The notes under the pieces: model-generated
Seen by the model: only the letters and a program-made list of their open reading frames with translations
Told to the model about the DNA's origin: nothing
Database searches by the model: none
Virus record (IMG/VR): IMGVR_UViG_3300036792_000156
Span: 1-43,333 of that record
From: a virus
DNA: 43,333 nucleotides
Strand: one strand, 5' to 3'
Part shown: piece by piece, positions 38,022 to 43,333 of the stretch
How the letters are laid out: each line of letters opens with the position of its first letter
How positions within the stretch are numbered: position 1 is the first letter of the stretch
Position numbers and translations under genes: made by a program

Positions 38022-38687
38022 TTACGCTGCCTCCTCCATCGTCACGCCGTGCGGGCACATCGGCAGGCCCGCCTCGATCCACTTGCGGGTCGCCCGCACC
38101 GTGTAGCCGCAGTCCGGCGCGACCAGCTTGATCATCCGCGTGCCCTGCTTCGCCGGGCCGCTGTGCACCTTCGGCGGCACGACCGTCCCGTCGTCGCCGG
38201 CGCCGCCCGCCGGGACGGGTACCTTCGCCAGCTCCGGGTCAAGCTTGCCGTGGTCGAACGGCCCCAGCTCGGCAGCCATCACCGCCAGCTCGGCCGCCAG
38301 CTCCACCGTCGGCGGGGTCTGGGTCATCGGCCCGTTGAACCCCAGCCGCGTCGCGGCCTCGGCGAACGCGCCCTTGTGGCCGCTCGCGTTGTCGTCGGCG
38401 ACGTGGATCAGCTCGTGCAGCAGCGTGATCAGCATCTCGGCCGGGTCGGCCTCCATCGGGCCGATGAACACGTGGTTGACGCCGTCGGCGCTCGCGATCC
38501 GCGCCCACGTCTGCCCGGCGATGTACTTGCTCTCGGCGCGGCTTCCGTACCCGAACCCCACGCTCACGTGGACGTGCTCGGGCAGCGGCAGCCCGACCTC
38601 CTCGAAACGCGGCCGGAACATCCCGATCGCGCGCTCCAGCCATGCCTCGCGGCTCATGTCGGTCCGCTCCGTCTCTTGTGCGCTCAT
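38022..38687 (-). CDS. SprT-like zinc metalloprotease
   Basis: A 221-residue protein with the zinc-protease motif HELIH at residues 91-95 and a third His at 104 in DDNASGHKGAFAEAATRLG, as in SprT/Spartan-like enzymes. The C-terminus holds a small zinc-ribbon-like part (DCGYTVRATRKWIEAG, then MCPHG). SprT-like enzymes degrade DNA-crosslinked proteins; the target here is unknown. It is the only leftward gene with a clear biochemical assignment and sits alone behind promoter copy 3, with its own terminator. Confidence 0.85.
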   Translation of the reverse strand: MSAQETERTDMSREAWLERAIGMFRPRFEEVGLPLPEHVHVSVGFGYGSRAESKYIAGQTWARIASADGVNHVFIGPMEADPAEMLITLLHELIHVADDNASGHKGAFAEAATRLGFNGPMTQTPPTVELAAELAVMAAELGPFDHGKLDPELAKVPVPAGGAGDDGTVVPPKVHSGPAKQGTRMIKLVAPDCGYTVRATRKWIEAGLPMCPHGVTMEEAA

Positions 38688-38702
38688 CGCTTGCCTCCCC
38701 CT

Positions 38703-38759
38703 GCCGGGCGGCCCCTCCGCCCTGCACTTACATTATACCCCTGGTGAGGGCGTTTAAAC
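38703..38759 (-). promoter_or_regulatory. Repeated leftward promoter/operator/leader, copy 3
   Basis: TATAAT at plus 38732-38737, GTTTAAAC at 38752-38759 and the leader hairpin to 38703. GGGGAGG precedes the ATG at 38687. The operator is part of a 36-bp perfect palindrome (separate entry). Confidence 0.82.
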
Positions 38760-38773
38760 GCCCTCACCAGGGG
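38738..38773. repeat. 36-bp perfect palindrome at promoter copy 3
   Basis: CCCCTGGTGAGGG at 38738-38750 and its complement at 38761-38773 flank CGTTTAAACG. It lies between the stop of the upstream leftward gene (38783) and the TATAAT box, so it may act as terminator for that gene and operator for the next. Confidence 0.88.
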
Positions 38774-38782
38774 TGACGCCGC

Positions 38783-39085
38783 TCACGCGGCCCGCTGCGC
38801 CTCGCGCGCCCGCGACTCTGCGAGCAGGTCCCGCACCTCGGCGAGGTCGGCCTCCAGCCGCACCGCCGCGCGCGGGCCGCTGTACTGCCGCGTCACCCGC
38901 GAGCCCCGCTCGATCCGGCGGGCGCGCTCCCGGTACTGCACGAGGTAGAACTCGGGCTCGGCGTGGCCGCGCCGGACGTGCCGGAACACGACCGCCGTGA
39001 TCACGTTCCGGTCGTCGTCGATCCCGTGGATCACCTCGACCCGCTGCGTCCCGGTGCGCGGCACCTGGTGGTTAGCCATCGTCAC
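38783..39085 (-). CDS. Hypothetical protein
   Basis: A 100-residue basic protein: VPRTGTQRVEVIHGIDDDRN, then FYLVQYRERARRIERG and a final helix RLEADLAEVRDLLAESRARE. GTG 39085 overlaps the previous stop (ATG 39079 is possible). Second gene of the two-gene unit behind promoter copy 4. Confidence 0.58.
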   Translation of the reverse strand: MTMANHQVPRTGTQRVEVIHGIDDDRNVITAVVFRHVRRGHAEPEFYLVQYRERARRIERGSRVTRQYSGPRAAVRLEADLAEVRDLLAESRAREAQRAA

Positions 39086-39264
39086 TCGCCCCCCTCGAAG
39101 ACGTGCATCACGCGGATGGCCGCGTTCGGGAACCGCTCGTGCATCTCGATCGCCGCCAGGCCGGCGGCCTCGCGCTCGTCGTGGGCAGTGACCGTGATGG
39201 TCCGGTAGTCGCAGCCGGCGACGCCGTACCCGGCGCGGACCCCTGCGCGGTAAGTCGTGGTCAT
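39082..39264 (-). CDS. Hypothetical small protein
   Basis: A 60-residue protein with a strand-helix-strand look: YRTITVTAHDEREAAGLAA, then IEMHERFPNAAIRVMHVFEG. First gene behind promoter copy 4, with GGGAGGGGGG upstream of ATG 39264. Function unknown. Confidence 0.58.
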   Translation of the reverse strand: MTTTYRAGVRAGYGVAGCDYRTITVTAHDEREAAGLAAIEMHERFPNAAIRVMHVFEGGE

Positions 39265-39279
39265 GGTGTCCCCCCTCCC

Positions 39280-39336
39280 GTCGGGCGGCCCCTCCGCCCT
39301 ACACTTACATTATACCCCCGGCCACGGCGTTTAAAC
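39280..39336 (-). promoter_or_regulatory. Repeated leftward promoter/operator/leader, copy 4
   Basis: TATAAT at plus 39309-39314, GTTTAAAC at 39329-39336, leader hairpin to 39280. Two single-base differences from the other copies, GTGTAGG for GTGCAGG and CCCGAC for CCCGGC, both outside the hairpin stem. Confidence 0.82.
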
Positions 39337-39350
39337 GCCGTGACCGGGGG
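39315..39350. repeat. 36-bp near-perfect palindrome at promoter copy 4
   Basis: CCCCCGGCCACGG at 39315-39327 and CCGTGACCGGGGG at 39338-39350 flank CGTTTAAACG with one mismatched position. The arm sequence differs from copy 3, but the length and symmetry are the same, so symmetry rather than sequence is kept. Confidence 0.85.
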
Positions 39351-39359
39351 TGACGCGCC

Positions 39360-39656
39360 TCACCTCAGCTCGTGCTGCTTGCCTGCGTCCGGGTTCGCCG
39401 CGCAGTACCACGGCCCGTCGCGGTTCGGGTCCGTCGTCGCCCACCGCCCCTGCTCGACGCCGATCGCCTCGCCGCAGTGCCGGCACGTGTCCGGGCGCGC
39501 CGCGTACGGCGACTCGCACCCCTCGTCGTGCGGGCGCTTCCAGTCCGCCCCGCAGAACGGGCACCAGTCGCCGCCCATCCCGAACGGCGTATGGTCCTCC
39601 ACCTCGCCCGCCGTCACCGCGTCCCACAGCGCGTCGTACTGCTCCCGCGTCATCAC
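39360..39656 (-). CDS. Hypothetical zinc-finger-like protein
   Basis: A 98-residue protein with two Cys groups: WCPFCGADWKRPHDEGC and CRHCGEAIGVEQG, plus a later Cys. Probably binds one or two zinc ions. Start GTG 39656 in a GTGA overlap, or ATG 39653. Last gene of the four-gene unit behind copy 5. Confidence 0.62.
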   Translation of the reverse strand: MMTREQYDALWDAVTAGEVEDHTPFGMGGDWCPFCGADWKRPHDEGCESPYAARPDTCRHCGEAIGVEQGRWATTDPNRDGPWYCAANPDAGKQHELR

Positions 39657-39862
39657 TCGCCACCTTCCCCGGCGGCCTCCGCCGCCGCGTTCACCTCGTC
39701 GACCGTCCACCCCTTGCCGAGCAGGTACGCCCGCGCGGACAGCCGCTCGCGCATCGCCTTGGCCGTCGGCCCCGGCGTGCGCAGCAGCGCCACCGCGTCC
39801 AGCTCAAGCGCCTTGAGCATCCCGTCGCGGAGCGGCTCGCCGTCCCTCCCGTACCGCATCAC
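39653..39862 (-). CDS. Hypothetical small protein
   Basis: A 69-residue helical protein: GMLKALELDAVALLRTPGP, then AMRERLSARAYLLGKGWTVD and an acidic Ala-rich end. Start GTG 39862 or ATG 39859, each overlapping the upstream stop. Function unknown. Confidence 0.57.
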   Translation of the reverse strand: MMRYGRDGEPLRDGMLKALELDAVALLRTPGPTAKAMRERLSARAYLLGKGWTVDEVNAAAEAAGEGGE

Positions 39863-40074
39863 GCGACCTCGAATTCTGCCGCCGCGAGCGCCGCGAAGTC
39901 GTAGGCGTCCGTGTCGTCCATGCGCGGCGCGGCCACGGCCAGCCATGCCCGGCGGTCAGCCTCGGCGTAGCCCGCCGCGATCAGCAGCCGCATCGCGGTC
40001 ACTGGCAGCGCCCGCCGCCACGCGGCCAGCGCCCCGGCCTCGGCCGCCTGGTCGATGATCTTCCGTGCCCTCAT
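39859..40074 (-). CDS. Hypothetical small protein
   Basis: A 71-residue helical protein (RKIIDQAAEAGALAAWRRAL, then AMRLLIAAGYAEADRRAWLA). ATG 40074 overlaps the stop of the gene before it (ATGA). No family recognised. Confidence 0.57.
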   Translation of the reverse strand: MRARKIIDQAAEAGALAAWRRALPVTAMRLLIAAGYAEADRRAWLAVAAPRMDDTDAYDFAALAAAEFEVA

Positions 40075-40352
40075 GCCGCCACCTCCACAATCACGGTCTC
40101 CTCGGCCGCCGGCACGGTCACCCGGCGCCCCCTCATCTCGCCCGCCGCCCACTCGACGGTGTCCTGCTCCTTGCTCCGCCAGGTCTTGGCGACGGCCCAG
40201 CCGCGCTGCGGGTCGTAGACCCACCACGGGTCGGACCACGCGCCGGTCACGTGCAGGCCGTCCACCGTGTGGTGGCGCCCGCCCCGGATGAACTCCAGCG
40301 GCGCCTGCGCCTGCGCCTGGTAGCCCTCGATCATCTCGCCCGCGTGCATCAT
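40071..40352 (-). CDS. Hypothetical protein
   Basis: A 93-residue protein with several Trp: LEFIRGGRHHTVDGLHVTGA, WSDPWWVYDPQRGWAVAKTW, and a strand-rich end. Start ATG 40352, or the adjacent ATG at 40349. First gene of the four-gene unit behind promoter copy 5. Confidence 0.6.
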   Translation of the reverse strand: MMHAGEMIEGYQAQAQAPLEFIRGGRHHTVDGLHVTGAWSDPWWVYDPQRGWAVAKTWRSKEQDTVEWAAGEMRGRRVTVPAAEETVIVEVAA

Positions 40353-40363
40353 GCCCCCTACCT

Positions 40364-40420
40364 GCCGGGCGGCCCCTCCGCCCTGCACTTACATTATACC
40401 CCCCGCTAGGCCGTTTAAAC
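40364..40420 (-). promoter_or_regulatory. Repeated leftward promoter/operator/leader, copy 5
   Basis: TATAAT at plus 40393-40398, GTTTAAAC at 40413-40420 (22-nt offset kept), leader hairpin to 40364. Transcription would cover four overlapping genes down to 39360. Rightward from here the DNA leads to the XRE gene at 40511, so this is a divergent control region. Confidence 0.82.
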
Positions 40421-40510
40421 GCCCTGAGACCCTGTGACGACCGCCACCTCAGACCCTCTTGAGATACCAGCGTGATTGCACCCCGCCCACCCCGGCGGTA
40501 ACGTTCTGCC

Positions 40511-40840
40511 ATGACCCGCACACGCAAAACCGCGCCAGTCATCGACGGAAGCGCCATGATGACCGCCCGCCGCAAGGCCAAGGTCAGCAGGCGCGACGCC
40601 GCCGAGAAGCTCGGCGTGTCCGAATCGGCGATCAACGCCTACGAACAGGGCCGCTCCGACCCCTCGGCGCGCGTGCTCGTCATGATGGCCTGGCTCTACC
40701 GCGTCCGGATCGAACGCCTCGTCAGGCCCCGCGAAGCCATCCAGGCCGAGTACGACGAGACAGCCGAGACAGCCGCGCCCGCCGGCCCCGGCGACGACGA
40801 CCCGCCCGCACACCCCCGAGCAGAGGAACCCGCCGCATGA
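40511..40840 (+). CDS. XRE-family helix-turn-helix regulator
   Basis: A 109-residue protein with a clear XRE/Cro-type domain: MMTARRKAKVSRRDAAEKLG, then VSESAINAYEQGRSDPSARV. An acidic, Pro-rich tail follows. It stands divergently next to promoter copy 5, a typical place for a regulator of that promoter, and is a leading candidate to bind the GTTTAAAC operators. The ribosome-binding site before ATG 40511 is weak. Confidence 0.8.
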   Translation: MTRTRKTAPVIDGSAMMTARRKAKVSRRDAAEKLGVSESAINAYEQGRSDPSARVLVMMAWLYRVRIERLVRPREAIQAEYDETAETAAPAGPGDDDPPAHPRAEEPAA

Positions 40841-41310
40841 CAACCGACCCCGCCGCCGACCGCTACACCGGAACCACCGGCTGCTACTGCCTATGCGCCG
40901 TCGCCCACCCCAAGACCGACGGCATATGCAAGCCCGCCAACGCCGTCACAACCCGCGACGTCAAGGGCCGCCCCGTGCAGATGTGCGCCCCCTGCGCCGC
41001 CGCCCACGACGCCAAGGCCCCCAAGCCCAAGGCCGCCCCCGTCGTCATCCCGCGCGTGCACGACACCCTCGACGAGCGCCTCATGGCCCACGCCGCCACC
41101 ATGCCCGCCGACGACGCCGAGCGCCTCCGCGACGCCCTCGCCTACATCCGCGAGGCATGGGCCGGCAACGACCACGCCGACCCCGCCGCCGCCCTCGAAT
41201 GCATCGCCGACAACGCCACCGCCGCGATGCACCTCATGCGCGGCGAGACCACCCAGCCCGTCCTCAACGACGGGCGCGGCCCCGTCATCTTCCGCAAGGC
41301 CACCGTGTGA
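40837..41310 (+). CDS. Hypothetical Cys-rich protein
   Basis: A 157-residue protein. The first 60 residues have TTGCYCLCAVAHPKTDGIC and MCAPCAAAHD, a probable metal site. The second half is helical (LDERLMAHAATMPADDAER, then LRDALAYIREAW). ATGA overlap with the XRE gene suggests joint expression. Confidence 0.6.
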   Translation: MTTDPAADRYTGTTGCYCLCAVAHPKTDGICKPANAVTTRDVKGRPVQMCAPCAAAHDAKAPKPKAAPVVIPRVHDTLDERLMAHAATMPADDAERLRDALAYIREAWAGNDHADPAAALECIADNATAAMHLMRGETTQPVLNDGRGPVIFRKATV

Positions 41311-41621
41311 CCGGCAGCGGGCAGGCGAACACGGGCAGCGCGTTCACCTGCCCGCGCTGCGGCGCCGTAAGCCACCACCCCGTCGACCGGCAACAGGGCT
41401 ACTGCGGGCGCTGCCACGACTGGACCGTGCCCGGACAGCAAGCCCTGTTCGCGCCCCGCCCCGAATGCCCCGCCCACGGCGGCCCCATGATCCACGACGC
41501 CGGCCGCGAGCTGAGCTACTGCCCCGGCTGGGACGGCGAAGGATGCGACACCCCGCCCGTGCCCGACGCCGCCCTCGACTGGCGCGCCCTCGGCACCGTC
41601 GACCCCGGGGACATCCTGTGA
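41307..41621 (+). CDS. Zinc-ribbon-like protein
   Basis: A 104-residue protein with FTCPRCGAVSHHPVD, YCGRCHDW, ECPAHGG and YCPGWDGEGC: several CxxC-type pairs suited to zinc. GTG start. Function unknown. Confidence 0.62.
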   Translation: MTGSGQANTGSAFTCPRCGAVSHHPVDRQQGYCGRCHDWTVPGQQALFAPRPECPAHGGPMIHDAGRELSYCPGWDGEGCDTPPVPDAALDWRALGTVDPGDIL

Positions 41622-41872
41622 CCGACCCCGAAACCAAGGCCGTCCGGGTAACCGTCCGCATCGACTACGCCGACGGCCACACCGCCGACATCACCGCCAC
41701 CGAGGTCGGGCCGGTCACCCTCCGGCTGACCGAACCCGACCTCCCCGACATCACCAGCGAGCTTGCGACCCTCGCCCGCCAGCCCCCGCCCCGCGTCCTC
41801 ACCGTCGAGGTCGCCGCCTACCTGTTCACCATCCGCCCCAACATCGACGCCGCCGAGGAGACCCCCGCATGA
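41618..41872 (+). CDS. Hypothetical protein
   Basis: An 84-residue strand-rich protein (VRVTVRIDYADGHTADITAT, then VGPVTLRLTEPDLPDI, and VLTVEVAAYLFTIRPN). No family recognised. GTGA overlaps both sides. Confidence 0.57.
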   Translation: MTDPETKAVRVTVRIDYADGHTADITATEVGPVTLRLTEPDLPDITSELATLARQPPPRVLTVEVAAYLFTIRPNIDAAEETPA

Positions 41873-42384
41873 TCAGCGACACCCCGCTGCCCGACGGGCA
41901 CACCGCACGCATCCTCGCCGCCGCCCTCGCCGACGCCGGCGCCCCGCGCGGCATGATCCGCCGCGCCGAACGCGGCTACTACCACGACTACCTGTCGCCC
42001 CTCGCCACGCCCGAGGTCGCCCTCGTCACCGAGCTGCGCCACGCCGCCAACCGCGCGCCCAACCAGGCCGCCGCCCGCAAGCTCACCGACCTCGCCCGCG
42101 ACGTGATGGCCGGCAAGCACGACGCCAGCAAAGCCGAGGCCGACGAGTGGGCGCGCTCACCCGAGGGCCGCGAGACGTTCGCCCAGATCACCAGCGACCC
42201 CGCCGCCGCCCGGGACATCGGCAGCATCCTCGGCGTCCCCCCCGAGGAGGACCCGAACCCCGCCCACTCCGCCGCGCTCCTCGCCCTCGCCCGCGACGTC
42301 GCCGACGGCACGCTCGCCGCCTTCGCCGGCATGTTCGGCGTCCCGCCCGACATCGTCGGGCCCGGCGGAAAGGACCCGGCGTGA
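41869..42384 (+). CDS. Hypothetical protein
   Basis: A 171-residue, largely helical protein: HTARILAAALADAGAPRGM, RKLTDLARDVMAGKHDASKA and the C-terminal LLALARDVADGTLAAFAGM. ATG 41869 overlaps the previous stop. No catalytic motif seen. Confidence 0.6.
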   Translation: MISDTPLPDGHTARILAAALADAGAPRGMIRRAERGYYHDYLSPLATPEVALVTELRHAANRAPNQAAARKLTDLARDVMAGKHDASKAEADEWARSPEGRETFAQITSDPAAARDIGSILGVPPEEDPNPAHSAALLALARDVADGTLAAFAGMFGVPPDIVGPGGKDPA

Positions 42385-42611
42385 TCAAGGCATCCGGCCG
42401 CAACGCCCACGGCGTCCCCGTCCTCTTCCTCGGCCTGTCCGGTGAGAACGTCACCCGCCTCACCGCCGGCGAACCCATCCTCGTAACCAACCAGGCCATG
42501 CAAGAACTCGGCCTCCCCGCGATCAACGTCGTCATTCACTACGGCCGCACCGAGCAGGACATCGCCGACGAACTCACCGCGCACGGCGTCCCCATGCGCG
42601 AGGCCGAGTGA
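42381..42611 (+). CDS. Hypothetical protein
   Basis: A 76-residue protein: GVPVLFLGLSGENVTRLTAG, then EPILVTNQAMQELGLPAINV, VIHYGRTEQDIADELTAHG. The alternating strand and helix pattern suggests a small alpha/beta fold. Function unknown. Confidence 0.58.
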   Translation: MIKASGRNAHGVPVLFLGLSGENVTRLTAGEPILVTNQAMQELGLPAINVVIHYGRTEQDIADELTAHGVPMREAE

Positions 42612-42880
42612 CCATGACCACCCCGGCCTGCGAGGCGCGCCCGCCGCTCACCCGCACCGCCGGCGACCCGCGCCTCCACCCCCCGTGCGACGCCCCCGCC
42701 ACCGACCACTACCGCTACACCTGCGCCTGCGGCCACGTCGCCGACCGCTGGACCTGCCCCGCCCACCGCCCCGAGCCCGGCGCCGTCGGGTGCCGCCGCT
42801 GCCTCACCGAGGCCGGGCACGAGTGCCCGATGACGTTCACCCGCGCCGGCATCATCCCGCCCGAGGGGGACGCGGGATGA
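42608..42880 (+). CDS. Hypothetical Cys/His-rich protein
   Basis: A 90-residue protein with TCACGHVADRWTCPAHRP and GCRRCLTEAGHEC, consistent with two zinc sites. GTG 42608 start (ATG 42614 possible). Function unknown. Confidence 0.58.
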   Translation: MTMTTPACEARPPLTRTAGDPRLHPPCDAPATDHYRYTCACGHVADRWTCPAHRPEPGAVGCRRCLTEAGHECPMTFTRAGIIPPEGDAG

Positions 42881-43158
42881 TCGAGGTCAACCCCGACGAG
42901 GCCGCCGCCCTCATCAGGATCGCGGCCGACGCCGCCGACAGCGAAGCACTGCTGACCGCCCGGCCCGCCGGCGAAACCCCCGCCGCCCACACCCGCCGCC
43001 TCGTCGGTGCCGCCGTGCTCCACCTCATCGAGCAAGGGCTGCTCGTCATCCCCGACGACCTCGCACGCCGCCTCGCCCGGCCCATCCCCGCCGACCGGGT
43101 ATCAGCGAAGCGGATGGAACGCATGGGCTGGACCGACGATGCCGCGCCCGGTGACTAA
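42877..43158 (+). CDS. Hypothetical protein
   Basis: A 93-residue mainly helical protein (EAAALIRIAADAADSEALL, later RRLVGAAVLHLIEQGLLVIP). ATGA overlap with the previous gene. No family recognised. Confidence 0.57.
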   Translation: MIEVNPDEAAALIRIAADAADSEALLTARPAGETPAAHTRRLVGAAVLHLIEQGLLVIPDDLARRLARPIPADRVSAKRMERMGWTDDAAPGD

Positions 43159-43321
43159 CGCCAGCCGTGCCGCGCTCGCGCTCGCCGCCGTGGCGTTCGC
43201 CCTCGCCGTGACCGCGCTCGCCCTCGGCGGCCCGCTCCCGCTCGCCGTGCCCGCGCTCGCCCTCGCCCTCACCGCCGCAGCCCTCGGCCGCTACGCCCTC
43301 CGCACCCGGCGCCGACCCTGA
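43139..43321 (+). CDS. Small membrane protein at the right end
   Basis: A 60-residue protein with two hydrophobic helices, about residues 11-28 and 33-50, and an Arg-rich C-terminus. It overlaps the preceding gene by 20 nt and ends 12 nt before the window ends. Function unknown. Confidence 0.55.
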   Translation: MPRPVTNASRAALALAAVAFALAVTALALGGPLPLAVPALALALTAAALGRYALRTRRRP

Positions 43322-43333
43322 CCACCACCCCCA

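Noticed and set aside
1-43333. Insertion sequences or transposase genes
   Set aside because: No DDE or HUH transposase motifs and no flanking target duplications were noticed; the only recombinase is the serine integrase.

Overview
The window reads as a complete or near-complete genome of a temperate, long-tailed (siphovirus-type) actinobacteriophage of about 43.3 kb. Very high G+C (around 70% or more by eye), GTGA/ATGA gene overlaps, HK97-type head genes, a lambda-like tail-chaperone frameshift, a very long tape measure gene and a large serine integrase all fit phages of Streptomyces or related high-GC actinobacteria. No lysin B (mycolyl esterase) gene was seen, which argues against a mycolic-acid host. 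The species and phage cluster cannot be named from sequence alone.

Layout. 1-280: non-coding left end with G+C-rich hairpins and an A+T-rich repeat patch (possible cos or terminase-binding region). 281-21100 (+): HNH endonuclease, small HTH protein, large terminase, a small paralogue of the tail-assembly chaperone, portal, prohead protease, a four-copy tandem repeat, major capsid protein, connectors, a tail terminator with a duplicated domain, major tail protein, G/GT chaperones with a GGGAAAG slippery site, a tape measure protein with two cell-wall hydrolase domains, baseplate and fibre-like proteins, an amidase endolysin and a holin-like protein. 21100-25082: the lysogeny region, with two or three small leftward genes, a control region, a GntR-type HTH protein and a leftward large serine integrase. 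25083-35861 (+): RecB-like nuclease, RecT-like annealing protein preceded by a 17-codon leader ORF, a small PD-(D/E)XK nuclease, one frameshifted and one intact DNA methyltransferase, an initiator-like protein whose gene carries CACGTG iterons (probable origin), and many small genes. No polymerase, helicase or primase was seen, so the host replisome is probably used. 35893-35927: a strong hairpin between convergent gene sets. 35951-40352 (-): eleven small genes including a SprT-like metalloprotease, arranged in units driven by copies of one promoter/leader element. 40511-43321 (+): an XRE-type regulator and eight small genes up to the right end.

The most unusual feature is a genome-wide sequence network. 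The asymmetric 8-mer GTTTACAC, nearly always inside CGTTTACACG, occurs 13 times in intergenic, stop-codon and intragenic positions. Its palindromic relative GTTTAAAC occurs seven times, and five of those lie exactly 22 nt upstream of a TATAAT box in near-identical leftward promoters with a conserved hairpin leader. This looks like an operator plus dispersed stoperator-type system, resembling in logic, but not in sequence, the stoperators of cluster A mycobacteriophages and the start-associated sequences of cluster K. The protein that binds it is unknown. Candidates are the GntR-like, XRE-like and two other small HTH proteins.
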